A stretch of 64,000 nt of DNA. It comes from Lachnospiraceae bacterium UBA4631 (GTDB taxonomy: Bacteria; Bacillota; Clostridia; Lachnospirales; Lachnospiraceae). The position numbers and the translations under genes are program-made. The notes beneath the pieces are model-generated. The model was not told the DNA's origin, searched no databases, and saw only the letters and a list, made by a program, of their open reading frames with translations. The stretch covers positions 25,198-89,197 of the forward strand of contig DHMX01000027.1 of assembly GCA_002406015.1 (NCBI GenBank), given 5' to 3'. Below, in pieces: positions 28,201-36,511 of this stretch. How positions within the stretch are numbered: the first letter of the stretch is position 1; every line of letters starts with the position of its first letter.

Positions 28201-28989
28201 TAACACCTCTCTGGCATCCTGATATGCATGGAAGGTTGATTCCATCATATCTTTATAATAGCCGTCACAGAATGTAACATTTTTTAATTCCGTTGAAAAT
28301 GTAGTATGACGGCAATGGTCTGACCAATAGGTATCCAGCACCCGTATCTCTGTCATAGACGGAGCCCGATGCTCATCCTTCTTAAAATAGTTCTGAATAT
28401 GCAGGAAATCCTGAAAGGTCATTGCCAGTCCCAAGGAATCATAGAGTGTCCGAAGCTCATGCTCCGGCATATCCTGAAAGCCTTCAAATATCTTTACATC
28501 CGCAGGCTCTTCAAATACGGTTACCAGTGTTTCCGGCTTTTCCATGGATGCTTCTCTGGAGTCAACCGGATTAATACAATGCTGCTTAATCCGCTCCATT
28601 TCTTCTTCTGAAACAGCCCCTTCAATCACATAGGTAGTGGCAGAACGAATGACCGGAGTTTCTTCTTCATTTAACAGTTTCACACACTGTTCTGCGGAAT
28701 CCGCTCTCTGGTCAAACTGTCCCGGTAAATATTCGACACTGAATGCCTGCTCTGAATCCTTCATGACAAAGGCATCCTCATATAATATGTCTACCGGCGG
28801 TTCAGAAAAAACGGTTCCCAATGCTTTCTCATATGTCGCATCGGATACATTTTCCATATCGTAACGTACCAGCACCCGAACTCCTTTTACCGAAATTCCC
28901 AGATAATCTCTGATTTCATCGTACAGCTCTGTTGCTTTTACTGCATAATCCTTTTTCTTCTCCACATAGATTCGTTTTACCTTACTCAT
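25240..28989 (-). CDS. purL: Phosphoribosylformylglycinamidine synthase, single-chain form
   Basis: Converts FGAR to FGAM in purine synthesis using ATP and glutamine. The 1249-residue single-chain enzyme is of the large type, rather than the PurS/PurL/PurQ complex more common in Bacilli. Visible are TYWSDHCRHTTF, the catalytic histidine region FKNETHNHPTEIEPFGGAATCLGG, GGRTGRDGCGGATGSSK, and the C-terminal glutaminase domain with PGTNCEYDSAKAFERAG, FPGGFSAGDEPDGSGKF and nucleophile cysteine in LGICNGFQAVIKLG. The start follows GGAGGT; an upstream in-frame ATG 15 codons earlier was rejected. It lies 37 bases after the aspartoacylase-like pair. Confidence 0.95.
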   Translation of the reverse strand: MSKVKRIYVEKKKDYAVKATELYDEIRDYLGISVKGVRVLVRYDMENVSDATYEKALGTVFSEPPVDILYEDAFVMKDSEQAFSVEYLPGQFDQRADSAEQCVKLLNEEETPVIRSATTYVIEGAVSEEEMERIKQHCINPVDSREASMEKPETLVTVFEEPADVKIFEGFQDMPEHELRTLYDSLGLAMTFQDFLHIQNYFKKDEHRAPSMTEIRVLDTYWSDHCRHTTFSTELKNVTFCDGYYKDMMESTFHAYQDAREVLYKGRDDKFICLMDIALMAMKKLKSEGKLADQEESDEINACSIVVPVEIDGETEEWLVSFKNETHNHPTEIEPFGGAATCLGGAIRDPLSGRSYVYQAMRVTGAADPTKPLSETMKGKLPQRKIVTGAAQGYSSYGNQIGLATGLVNEIYHPDYVAKRMEIGAVMGAAPRRCVIRENSDPGDKIILLGGRTGRDGCGGATGSSKAHTVESLDTCGAEVQKGNAPTERKIQRLFRREEVAHLIKKCNDFGAGGVSVAIGELADGLRVNLDLVPKKYAGLDGTELAISESQERMAIVVDSKDVDTMLGYAAEENLEAIVVAEVTEEKRLVLCWRGKEIVNLSRAFLDTNGAHQETDVVVEMPEEPKNYFKQKPEITDVKAAWLDTLADLNVCSQKGLVEMFDSSIGAGTVTMPYGGIYQLTPIQTMIAKLPVLKGKTDTVTMMSYGYDPYLSSWSPYHGAVYAVIHSVAKIAASGGDVSKIRFTFQEYFERLGDKPERWGKPMAALLGAYDAQIGLGLPSIGGKDSMSGSFNEIDVPPTLVSFAVDVASAKTVVTPELKKAGNVLVKADIQKNAYDIPDYQYVLSLYQDIYKAIQAGKIQSAYAVGFGGVIEAVSKMAFGNKLGVKLEGLTKDELLAKEYGSVILEVAPEELKSLGIAGTVIGHVTEDAAFVYENTTVPMEDALAAWTKTLEDVFPTQSDVAQKAVPTEVYQAKEIYVCKHKVAKPKVFIPVFPGTNCEYDSAKAFERAGAEVQTAVFKNLDAQGIRDSVELFSKGIRDAQIIMFPGGFSAGDEPDGSGKFIATAFRNEKIQEEVMKLLNERDGLALGICNGFQAVIKLGLVPYGEIRPQKEDSPTLTMNSIGRHQSKMVYTKVVTNKSPWLQKATLGGVYAIPASHGEGRFVANKEWIDKLFANGQVATQYVDADGNPTMIEDYNINGSYAAIEGITSPDGRVLGKMAHSERRGDAVAINIYGDQNQYIFESGVEYFK

Positions 28990-29026
28990 AATGACCTCCA
29001 TGGTTTTGTTTATTGTAAATTCATGG

Positions 29027-29962
29027 TTATTCATGAATCCGCTTTATCATTTTAAATGCAATGGAATTTTCAAACACCATTGGCTGAATCTGTGAATAAA
29101 ATATAATTCCATCCGTCGGTGCAACTATCCTTGATATAACATCCCCCCGAAATGAATCCACTATTTCGGCAAGAAGCTGTCCGCGGATAACCTCCATATT
29201 GGTAGATACCTTTTTCCGGAAGAAGCCCGGCATATCTGCCCGAACCGAGAGAAGTTCATCCTCCTCCAGTACCGTTGAAATATATCCACCATGACAGTTA
29301 TATCGTATTATACCCATTCTCGTCAAGAACCGAAGCACCGCTGATACTCCCTGTCTTGCCCGTTCTTCGTCAATTCGTTCAGTTGCTCCGGTATAGACCG
29401 AAAATGCACTCGTTCCGTTCTTCTGCCAGTTATAATTCAGGGTTGTTGTGTCAAATGCCCGCTCGGTAGCCGTCAAAACATATGGCATTCCGAACAAATT
29501 TGCCAGACTGGTATTCTTAACACCCTCTTCGGTCAGACGGATGTGCGGAATAAATTCACCACCCATGTAAAAGCTGGCAAACTGGATTCCGTAATCATAT
29601 TCCTTTACCCGTTCCATAACCGCAGCCGCAATCCGGCTGGTTGCCGGCCCTTTGGGATTTCCCGGAAATGAACGGTTAATATCCGTACTGTCGGATACCC
29701 AGAATTTTTTACCTACATTCATGGAATTATAGTTCAGCGACGGAATAATCAGAATTTCTTTATTCGCTACTATGGCTCCCTTTGCTTCTAACTGTTCCAG
29801 CTTTGCTATCAACTGGGAACACATATAAAGCTGTTGAAATTCATTTCCACGCATAGCACCCATAATACAGGCTGCCTTTTCTCCATGCCCGAACCGATAC
29901 CCGATAATGGTATATTCTCCCCGGAAGGCGGTACTCATGTTAAAAATGATTTCTTTATTCAT
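29027..29962 (-). CDS. Aspartoacylase/succinylglutamate desuccinylase-like protein with degenerate zinc site
   Basis: A 311-residue M14-like (AstE/AspA family) protein, paralogous to the gene just upstream. In the active family the zinc ligands are His and Glu of HGNE/HGDE and a later His. Here the first position is Arg38 (GAMRGNEFQQ), Glu41 remains, and the later His is Ala129 (IQFASFYMGG). The C-terminal beta-barrel-like domain (VSRIVAPTDGIIFYSQ) is kept. It is therefore likely an inactive subunit or a regulatory partner rather than a hydrolase. Its ATG overlaps the stop of the upstream paralog (ATGA), indicating tight coupling. Function unknown. Confidence 0.78.
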   Translation of the reverse strand: MNKEIIFNMSTAFRGEYTIIGYRFGHGEKAACIMGAMRGNEFQQLYMCSQLIAKLEQLEAKGAIVANKEILIIPSLNYNSMNVGKKFWVSDSTDINRSFPGNPKGPATSRIAAAVMERVKEYDYGIQFASFYMGGEFIPHIRLTEEGVKNTSLANLFGMPYVLTATERAFDTTTLNYNWQKNGTSAFSVYTGATERIDEERARQGVSAVLRFLTRMGIIRYNCHGGYISTVLEEDELLSVRADMPGFFRKKVSTNMEVIRGQLLAEIVDSFRGDVISRIVAPTDGIIFYSQIQPMVFENSIAFKMIKRIHE

Positions 29963-30897
29963 TGTATCTCGCCTCCATAAATCCGGGCGATTAATGCCCC
30001 TTCCTCTACTGCCGGATATTCCCGCAAGGTAAACACCAGTCCGTCACATGGGGCATAGATACGTTCCTCCACCGAACCGGTAATTACATCTACAATGGTT
30101 CCAATCTTTTCTCCTTTTTTCACCCTCATAGAGTGCTTAATATTCGGCACAAACAATCCGCTGCTTTCCGCATTTACGAATCTGACATCACCGTCTGTGG
30201 CAATGGTCGGTCTGCGTATTTCCTGCACCTCTCCCTGCCAGATTCCCATATATTTCATTAAAGAAAAAATACCTTCCACAATCTGATTACAATATTCATA
30301 GTCAATCCGAAGGGCTACCCCGGCTTCAATTACCATGGTCTTAACCCCTATCGCATTTAACGCATACGCAAGACTTCCCGGACGGACACTGGTAGACGGA
30401 TGAATCCAAACCAGCTCGGTATTCAGTAGCTTGGCATACGGCATAACCGTTTCCAGCACATCATCATTGAGCCGAACCTGCGGGATTTCCCGAATCAGCG
30501 AATTACTGGAATGAATATCCAGACAAATGTCTGCTCCTGCCATATCTTTGGTGATTCGTGACGCAGCATGCTCCAGAATTACACCGTCATCATCCCCCGG
30601 AAATACGGTATTCATATCAATATCCATTAACGGAAAATCCCGCATCTGTGCATCCAGCCCCAGCGGATTCATAGATGGATATACATCTACAATGCCGGTC
30701 AGATTATGAAATTCGCTCTTTATCCGCCGAATTACTTCATAGCAGATATATTGTCCGCCCAATTCATCCCCATGACTTCCGGAAGCTATGCATAAGCGTT
30801 TTTCGGTTCCGTCACACTCATCCGGTGCCAACCGGTTCCGCTTTATCCGCATAACCTCTTCTACCAGCATTTCGACAGAAACAACTGTATCTATCAT
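29959..30897 (-). CDS. Aspartoacylase/succinylglutamate desuccinylase family metallohydrolase
   Basis: A 312-residue zinc amide-hydrolase-like protein of the AstE/AspA family. The ligands are intact: His42 and Glu45 in ASGSHGDELGG and His129 in ICLDIHSSN. YPSMNPLGLDAQMRDFPLMDIDMNTVFPG is the usual substrate-recognition region, and the C-terminal domain carries RIYAPCDGLVF. The actual substrate (N-acyl amino acid or similar) is unknown. It forms a translationally coupled pair with a paralog lacking two zinc ligands, followed by purL. The pairing suggests a heteromer of one active and one inactive chain. Confidence 0.82.
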   Translation of the reverse strand: MIDTVVSVEMLVEEVMRIKRNRLAPDECDGTEKRLCIASGSHGDELGGQYICYEVIRRIKSEFHNLTGIVDVYPSMNPLGLDAQMRDFPLMDIDMNTVFPGDDDGVILEHAASRITKDMAGADICLDIHSSNSLIREIPQVRLNDDVLETVMPYAKLLNTELVWIHPSTSVRPGSLAYALNAIGVKTMVIEAGVALRIDYEYCNQIVEGIFSLMKYMGIWQGEVQEIRRPTIATDGDVRFVNAESSGLFVPNIKHSMRVKKGEKIGTIVDVITGSVEERIYAPCDGLVFTLREYPAVEEGALIARIYGGEIQ

Positions 30898-30930
30898 ATC
30901 ATCACCACTTTCGTTCTCCTATAGCTATTC

Positions 30931-30992
30931 GCAAAAGGGGCTGTCCCGACATCCAGACTCCATCATCCGATTCAGGTCAGCCCACCTTTTGC
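30931..30992 (-). terminator. Bulged long hairpin between cheY and the aspartoacylase-like pair
   Basis: GCAAAAGG-GGCTG at 30931-30943 pairs with 30978-30992 across a bulge, with extra pairing in the loop. On the minus strand the 3' arm ends in CCCCTTTTGC, a poor U-tract. It may end the cheX-cheY transcript. Confidence 0.4.
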
Positions 30993-31022
30993 TTCCGAGC
31001 GTGCAATCAACTCGAAGCTGCT

Positions 31023-31385
31023 CTATTCATTAATTACTTTCTGCAACGTTGCTACCAACTGTTCTCCGTCAAATGGCTTTGGAATAAATTCATCCGCACC
31101 ACACTGTACCGCTTCTACCATTTTATTCTTCTGACCTGCGGCTGTAACCATAACCACCTTCGATTCCGGATATGCTTCCTTAATCTTCTTTAAGCCCCCG
31201 ATTCCGTCCATCACCGGCATAGTGATGTCCATGGTTACTACGTCCGGCTGTAACTCCACATATCTGTCATAGCCTTCCTGACCGTTTGTTGCTTCCCCAA
31301 TTACTGTAAAACCAGCATTTTCCAAAATCCCTCTTAATATTTTACGAGATGTTCTGGAATCATCTACTATTAATATCTTAGCCAT
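31023..31385 (-). CDS. cheY: CheY-like single-domain response regulator
   Basis: A 120-residue stand-alone receiver. It has the acidic pair Asp8/Asp9 (ILIVDDSRTSRK), phosphoacceptor Asp53 (VTMDITMPVMDG), Thr81 (VMVTAAGQ) and Lys103 (FIPKPFDGEQL), so all phosphorylation residues are intact. The MDITMPVMDG sequence is typical of CheY from motile Clostridia. It follows a CheX-like phosphatase gene with a 42-base gap in the same direction, a phosphatase-receiver pair. No flagellar genes are in the window, so the motility link is inferred from the family. Confidence 0.9.
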   Translation of the reverse strand: MAKILIVDDSRTSRKILRGILENAGFTVIGEATNGQEGYDRYVELQPDVVTMDITMPVMDGIGGLKKIKEAYPESKVVMVTAAGQKNKMVEAVQCGADEFIPKPFDGEQLVATLQKVINE

Positions 31386-31427
31386 GCTTCTCGTACCTCT
31401 CCTATCCTAAAATCTTCCTCTTAGATA

Positions 31428-32324
31428 TTACATAATCTGCCATTTTGCTTCCAGACAGATAACCAGCTCCAGCTTCTTGCCGGATATATACATCGGAATC
31501 TTATACATTGGTCCGTCTGTCTGTATCTTCATCTGTGTTGTATACATCATAGGCGGCAATAATTCCAATTCAATTTCCTCTTCTGACAGCTTGCTGGCAT
31601 ATAAGCCGTTATTACAGTTAATAAACTCACTGACTGCATCCAGTGAATCCTCATCAACTGTCTGAAACTCTTCCCGACCAAATACGGATGCTGCTTCTAT
31701 TACAGCCTCCGGCTCTCCGGAAATTCCTACAAAGAAATTAAATTCACCTTCCAATTCCTGACTTGCCATAAAAGATGCCTGATAAGAATTAATTCTCTCT
31801 GTCTGTTCCAGTCTCAGGTCTGTATCTATGAAACGCACTACATTTCTTGCCATCAATGCTATGTAATCTTTCATTACCGGCGGAATAGAGCCTTCCTTTG
31901 TGAATACCGGCACAATCTTGTCCAAATCACTGCTCTTAATTGCATCCATGTCCAATGCACTCAGCCGTTCATCCTTCTTATATGCTTTTAATTCCTTCTG
32001 AATCTCTTCCAGTGTCAGATAGCCATGGTCATTCAAAGCCTGTACAAACAACAGATACTGGTCTCCCTGCATCTTTAACAGAGCCTCTACCTGTTCATTT
32101 GTCAGATACCCCTTTTCAACTGCCAAGTCACCAAACCGTCTGTCATACATCTGCTGCATCTGGTTTACTTCCTCAGCCTGTGCCTCTGTCATCATTCCGT
32201 TGACAATGGCTAACAATCCCATCCGTAACCGGGAGCTTTTCACTTCTTCCAGCATTTCCTTTTGCTGTGCTTCCGTAATAACCCCTTTGTCCTGAAGGTA
32301 TTTTCCAAAATAAATCCCAAACAT
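31428..32324 (-). CDS. CheX/CheC-type phosphatase with N-terminal helical repeat domain
   Basis: A 298-residue two-part protein. The C-terminal third is a CheC/CheX-type domain with the phosphatase signature D-x3-E-x2-N at residues 229-236 (DAVSEFIN), followed by NNGLYASKL. The N-terminal about 115 residues contain three copies of a helical unit of the type FGKYLQDKGVITEAQQ, FGDLAVEKGYLTNEQV and FVQALNDHGYLTLEEI, resembling MshEN-like (often c-di-GMP binding) modules. Two further linking regions connect them. The adjacent cheY is the likely substrate. The neighbouring divergent gene is a c-di-GMP turnover protein, consistent with but not proof of a signalling connection. Confidence 0.8.
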   Translation of the reverse strand: MFGIYFGKYLQDKGVITEAQQKEMLEEVKSSRLRMGLLAIVNGMMTEAQAEEVNQMQQMYDRRFGDLAVEKGYLTNEQVEALLKMQGDQYLLFVQALNDHGYLTLEEIQKELKAYKKDERLSALDMDAIKSSDLDKIVPVFTKEGSIPPVMKDYIALMARNVVRFIDTDLRLEQTERINSYQASFMASQELEGEFNFFVGISGEPEAVIEAASVFGREEFQTVDEDSLDAVSEFINCNNGLYASKLSEEEIELELLPPMMYTTQMKIQTDGPMYKIPMYISGKKLELVICLEAKWQIM

Positions 32325-32365
32325 CGTTTCTCCTCCAATTTTTTATTTACACCCTAATTAGTTTT

Positions 32366-32394
32366 ATTATACATAACCCACCGCTTAAAATCAA
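32366..32394 (-). promoter_or_regulatory. Promoter of the cheX-like/cheY operon
   Basis: On the minus strand TTGATT (32389-32394) and TATAAT (32366-32371) are 17 bases apart, about 42 bases upstream of the gene start. Confidence 0.7.
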
Positions 32395-32488
32395 GAAGAT
32401 TCCTATATTCCGGTTCTTCCTTCCGGCAATATTCCTTTTAAATCTTTTGGAATCTTTATTTGAATCTTTATTTTTCAAATATATCTCA

Positions 32489-32517
32489 TTGAATATTAGG
32501 AATAAATTTCGTATAAT
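32489..32517 (+). promoter_or_regulatory. Promoter of the GGDEF-EAL gene
   Basis: TTGAAT (32489-32494) and TATAAT (32512-32517) with a 17-base spacer, 34 bases upstream of the ATG. Confidence 0.7.
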
Positions 32518-32551
32518 CATATGTAAGATTAAAGTTAGGAGTTAAGGTTGT

Positions 32552-34987
32552 ATGTCAATAAAGAAGTCACTGCAATCATCCATGGTAGTTGTAGCAAGTA
32601 TACCGGTTTTTATTTTTGCTATCTTTACTGTTCTGATTGTGTTTCAAAATTATCTGAATATTTCAAGAGAAACCGCAAAAAATATTGCATTTAATTATCA
32701 ACAGGGCTTTACCGCCCTGCTAAATACGCAGAAGGTAGAATCCGAATCTATTTCCAAAAACAGTGAATTAGCGACGGTTATGTTGAAAAAATATAACAAT
32801 CCGGATATTGACCTTCGTAATGATACCATGTCACAAATCAGCATTCATCGTATGCTGGAGCAGGCATCCAGTAATTTCAGCAATCATGTTGTCTACAGCG
32901 TATATGACATGGAGGGGTATCTGACCTATAGCTCCGATAACAGTCTGGTCGGTGATTACAGCCACTATGTTGAAGATATAGCTCCTACTATGGAGCATGC
33001 TCAAATCAATTCCAGCATGGAACTTAACGGAATGTCGGATGCCATCCATATCTTAACTCCGATTATGGTTAAGGATACCTATTACATTGGTGTGATTGTT
33101 GCAAGTATTGATGCTTCTTATTTTGAAGATTTTCTTTCCGAGCAGGACAACACCTATCTGTTGGATACAGCCTCCAACAGTCTGCTGGGTCTGACCTTTG
33201 ATAATTCACAGGTTAAACGGGAAGCCATTACATGCCTGATACATAACGAAAATTCCGAATCCGATCTTATCGGAACCATTCAGGTTCGTAACGGTGTCCG
33301 TACCGAAATGTATGGCTACAGTATCATACCTGAATATCACTGGATTTATCTTGTCGAGCAGGATATGAGTATGTATAATTCCCTTTTGCAGTCAATTCCT
33401 CTGCTGATGGTCGGAGTTATCATTTTCCTGCTTATCATTACCATTGCATTCAGCTCCCGCCTGTCGAAAGCCTATTGCAATCCTATTTATGATTTGAAGG
33501 ATAAAATGCTGCAGGCATCACAGGGAAATCTGAATGTACACTGTGAAATCCAATCCGAGGACGAGTTCGGAGAGCTGTCCCAGCATTTTAACGATATGAT
33601 GCAGATTATATCCAACAACCACGATAAGCTGGTGGATACCAAGCAGCAGTTAGAAAGCAGTCAGGAAGAATTAGAAACCAATCTTCTGCAGATTAAGAAG
33701 CTGGCATATACCGATACCTTAACCGGTCTTGCTAACCGCGTTGCCTTTATGACGCATGCCAATGAGCTGTTTCATCAGGCAGGAAGCTTTATAAAGCGTG
33801 CAATTCTTTTTATTGACTTAGATAATTTCAAGAATGTAAATGATACGCTGGGACATGACTATGGTGATTTACTGTTACAGCAGATTGCAGAAAAGCTGTC
33901 CGCCCTTATGTCAGAGGATGACCTTCTTGCCCGTACCGGTGGTGACGAATTTCTGGTACTGCGAAATCAGGTTCACACGCAGGACGAATTAGACCAGTTT
34001 GCTTCCCAATTGATTGCGATTTCCAATCATCCGTTCCACCTGAATGATGAGGTGGTTCATGTATCTATGAGTATTGGTATTGCTATTTTCCCGCAAAACG
34101 GATTAACCATCAACGAATTGATTAAGAATGCGGATATTGCCATGTATTCGGCTAAGCAGGCAGGTAAGAGCGGGTATCGTTTCTTTAACAGCTCCATGGA
34201 GGATGAGGTTAATCATAAGAACGAATTAGAGGAAATATTAAGAAATGCTATCCAGAACCGGGAGGTCTATCTGGTATATCAGCCGCAATGTGATATTGCA
34301 ACCGGACAGATTACCGGATGTGAAGCATTGATGCGGCTGCGAAACGGGTATCTCGGACAGATTTCACCATCAGAATTTATCCCGATTGCAGAAGAATCCG
34401 GTATCATCAATGAACTGGGTGCATGGGCATTAGAGCATGCATGTGATTTCAACAAGCAATTGCTGGATGCCGGTTACGGACCGATTACCATGTCCGTCAA
34501 TGTATCCCTCACACAGTTAAAGGCTCCGGACTTTTTACAACGTGTACTGGATATTCTGGACCGTACAAAGCTTCCTCCGAAATATCTGGAGTTAGAGGTT
34601 ACGGAAAGTGTTATGATGCAGTCCATGGAACAAAACATTGAGATTATCAATCAATTACGCAGTCTGGGGATTCGTATTGCATTGGATGATTTCGGAACCG
34701 GTTATTCTTCCTTTAACTACCTTACCAAAATTCCAATCGATACCTTGAAGATGGACAAGTCCTTCGTTGATAATATCAGTACCGATTCTAAGGATTGTTA
34801 CATTGCAGAAACTATTATTTCGCTAGCACATAAATTAAATATCAGCGTTGTTGCAGAGGGTGTTGAGGAATCCGACCAGCTTCGTATCTTACAGGAAAAC
34901 TCCTGCGATATTCTGCAGGGATACCTGTTCAGTAAGCCGATTCCGGATGAACACTATCGCAGCCTGTTGGAAATTAATCAACTGTAA
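32552..34987 (+). CDS. Bifunctional GGDEF-EAL protein with extracellular Cache-like sensor
   Basis: An 811-residue membrane protein that can make (GGDEF) and degrade (EAL) cyclic di-GMP. Order: N-terminal TM helix (about residues 10-32), an extracellular Cache-like ligand domain (about 35-270), a second TM helix (about 278-300), HAMP-like linker and coiled coil, a GGDEF domain with intact RTGGDEF (463-467), then an EAL domain with CEALMRL (near 590), FIPIAEESGIINELG, DDFGTGYSSFNYLTKIPIDTLKMD and VAEGVEESDQL. Both active motifs look consensus, so dual activity is possible. The gene is divergent from the CheX-like/CheY pair and ends at a strong bidirectional terminator. The start fits the TTAGGAG ribosome binding site. 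Confidence 0.93.
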   Translation: MSIKKSLQSSMVVVASIPVFIFAIFTVLIVFQNYLNISRETAKNIAFNYQQGFTALLNTQKVESESISKNSELATVMLKKYNNPDIDLRNDTMSQISIHRMLEQASSNFSNHVVYSVYDMEGYLTYSSDNSLVGDYSHYVEDIAPTMEHAQINSSMELNGMSDAIHILTPIMVKDTYYIGVIVASIDASYFEDFLSEQDNTYLLDTASNSLLGLTFDNSQVKREAITCLIHNENSESDLIGTIQVRNGVRTEMYGYSIIPEYHWIYLVEQDMSMYNSLLQSIPLLMVGVIIFLLIITIAFSSRLSKAYCNPIYDLKDKMLQASQGNLNVHCEIQSEDEFGELSQHFNDMMQIISNNHDKLVDTKQQLESSQEELETNLLQIKKLAYTDTLTGLANRVAFMTHANELFHQAGSFIKRAILFIDLDNFKNVNDTLGHDYGDLLLQQIAEKLSALMSEDDLLARTGGDEFLVLRNQVHTQDELDQFASQLIAISNHPFHLNDEVVHVSMSIGIAIFPQNGLTINELIKNADIAMYSAKQAGKSGYRFFNSSMEDEVNHKNELEEILRNAIQNREVYLVYQPQCDIATGQITGCEALMRLRNGYLGQISPSEFIPIAEESGIINELGAWALEHACDFNKQLLDAGYGPITMSVNVSLTQLKAPDFLQRVLDILDRTKLPPKYLELEVTESVMMQSMEQNIEIINQLRSLGIRIALDDFGTGYSSFNYLTKIPIDTLKMDKSFVDNISTDSKDCYIAETIISLAHKLNISVVAEGVEESDQLRILQENSCDILQGYLFSKPIPDEHYRSLLEINQL

Positions 34988-35013
34988 GCTCTTTGCTCAC
35001 GTAAACCAAAATC

Positions 35014-35079
35014 AAAAAGGGCATCCGATAAATTCCGTAAGTTATATATCACGAACAGAATTTATCGGATGCCCTTTTG
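35014..35079. terminator. Long bidirectional terminator between the GGDEF-EAL gene and the wall hydrolase
   Basis: A 21-bp perfect stem (35015-35035 with 35058-35078) around a 22-base loop. A-rich on the left and T-rich on the right in both readings, so it could end both convergent transcripts. Confidence 0.85.
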
Positions 35080-35117
35080 TTATAGTTACCGTTTTTATGT
35101 TTATACTTGTATCTTTC

Positions 35118-36281
35118 CTAGTGGAAGCAATGATTTCCGATAATCGTATAATCACCGTATGCCGCATAGTTCGCATATTTTACATTAATGAAGCACATAT
35201 ATCCGCCTATATTGTTCACACCGGATAATGCCTCATTTGCTGCCTGCTGTGCCTGTGCTAACGGTCCGTTATTCAAATAGCTTGTCATAACACTTCCGTT
35301 TACAGAAGGGAACTGTCCCTTTGCATAAATAACATCACTGATGGTACTTCCGTAGTATCCGCTATGCAGCCGGTTCAATACTACATTTGCAACTGCCAAC
35401 TGGCCTTCATACGGCTCATATCCGGCTTCCATACTTATCAGACATGCCAACAGGTATGCATCATCATAGGATGCCTGTGTCGGCTCCTGCTGGGTAGTTT
35501 CCACTTCCGTTCCTGCTGCTTCTGCCTGTTCCTGTGCTGCCTGTGTCTCTGCCGCCTTTGCCGCTGCAATTCGTGCCAGCTCTTCTTCTATGGTAATTGC
35601 CGTATCCAGCTTATATTCTACGGATAAATAATCGGCAGATACATAACCATACCAGTTTTCATTCATCAGAACTCCATACCAGCCGTCTAAGGTCTCCGTT
35701 ACATATATCTCGTCGTCCTTCTCTAACATACCGATTGCTTCGGAATTAACATCTGCATCCCGTCGAACCTTAACAATATCACCGGTTACGGTTCCGACAT
35801 TTTTTCCATATTCCTCCGCCAGAGGTTCTGCATCCTTACCGGATAAAATGTACTCGGTCTTTACATAACCGCTGACATTTCCGGATGTAATCTGTGTCCA
35901 GTCTCCTTCGGTTCCTACAATATCACCGACACAACCGGGATACATCTTTCCAACTACCTCCGATTCTGTAGATGCGGATGCTCTTACATTTAAGGTGTCC
36001 GTAATATTTGCAATAAATCTGCCGTCATATGGAGATGGCTCCGGTGTCGCTACTACCTGTACATCCACAGCTTCTGTGGAGCTTTCCAGAAAGCCCTCGT
36101 AAATATCACTGCCCTCCATGGTTGCCATGGCAGTCCGTTCTGCAAGTCCGATTTCCATTTTTCCGGAATCTTTGATTGCATCCCACTTTAAGCTCAAGGC
36201 TGTCACCAGAACTCCGACTGTCAATCCGCCAAGCACAAGCTTCCCGATTACGTGTTGCTTTCTAATTTCCTTCCGTTTCAT
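35118..36281 (-). CDS. Secreted SH3-domain cell wall hydrolase (SleB/Hydrolase_2 type)
   Basis: A 387-residue exported protein with a TM/signal helix (residues about 12-32), two bacterial SH3 domains (TLNVRASASTESEVVGKM near 95 and DIVKVRRDADVNSEAIGML near 170), an Ala/Glu/Gln-rich linker, and a C-terminal SleB-like hydrolase domain with LLACLISMEAGYEPYEGQLAVANVVLNRL including the conserved Glu, plus a final GNHCFH. The family cleaves peptidoglycan, often spore cortex or daughter-cell walls. A promoter with a WalR-like box sits upstream, which fits cell wall control. The exact bond cleaved is not certain. Confidence 0.88.
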   Translation of the reverse strand: MKRKEIRKQHVIGKLVLGGLTVGVLVTALSLKWDAIKDSGKMEIGLAERTAMATMEGSDIYEGFLESSTEAVDVQVVATPEPSPYDGRFIANITDTLNVRASASTESEVVGKMYPGCVGDIVGTEGDWTQITSGNVSGYVKTEYILSGKDAEPLAEEYGKNVGTVTGDIVKVRRDADVNSEAIGMLEKDDEIYVTETLDGWYGVLMNENWYGYVSADYLSVEYKLDTAITIEEELARIAAAKAAETQAAQEQAEAAGTEVETTQQEPTQASYDDAYLLACLISMEAGYEPYEGQLAVANVVLNRLHSGYYGSTISDVIYAKGQFPSVNGSVMTSYLNNGPLAQAQQAANEALSGVNNIGGYMCFINVKYANYAAYGDYTIIGNHCFH

Positions 36282-36356
36282 AATAATTCTCCCTGTCCTG
36301 TTATCCGGTTCTCGTCTACCAAGATTCAGATTACTATTACTTTTTTGTTATAAAAT

Positions 36357-36373
36357 GTTACATTTTTGTTACA
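36357..36373 (-). promoter_or_regulatory. WalR-like box TGTAAC-N5-TGTAAC downstream of the wall hydrolase promoter
   Basis: On the minus strand TGTAAC-AAAAA-TGTAAC matches the WalR (YycF) consensus TGTWAH-N5-TGTWAH. A further half-site-like TATAAC lies 10 bases on. The box begins about 6 bases downstream of the -10 element, a position that suits repression. Confidence 0.6.
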
Positions 36374-36378
36374 AACAA

Positions 36379-36407
36379 ACTATAGCAGATTGCTTCTTGC
36401 ATGTCAA
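36379..36407 (-). promoter_or_regulatory. Promoter of the wall hydrolase gene
   Basis: TTGACA (36402-36407) and TATAGT (36379-36384) with a 17-base spacer on the minus strand, about 98 bases upstream of the start, leaving a leader containing the WalR-like box. Confidence 0.75.
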
Positions 36408-36511
36408 GTCAGCCTATGTCATAATCATTTTGAGAAAAGTTGTTTAAATGTTACAGATTTCATCTAACATAGGCAAAATTATTTTCTGATATTGTAAAAA
36501 GGAGTATATCC

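Noticed and set aside
30991..31018. Second hairpin directly after cheY
   Set aside because: An interrupted stem without U-tract that overlaps the longer hairpin; not listed as a separate terminator.
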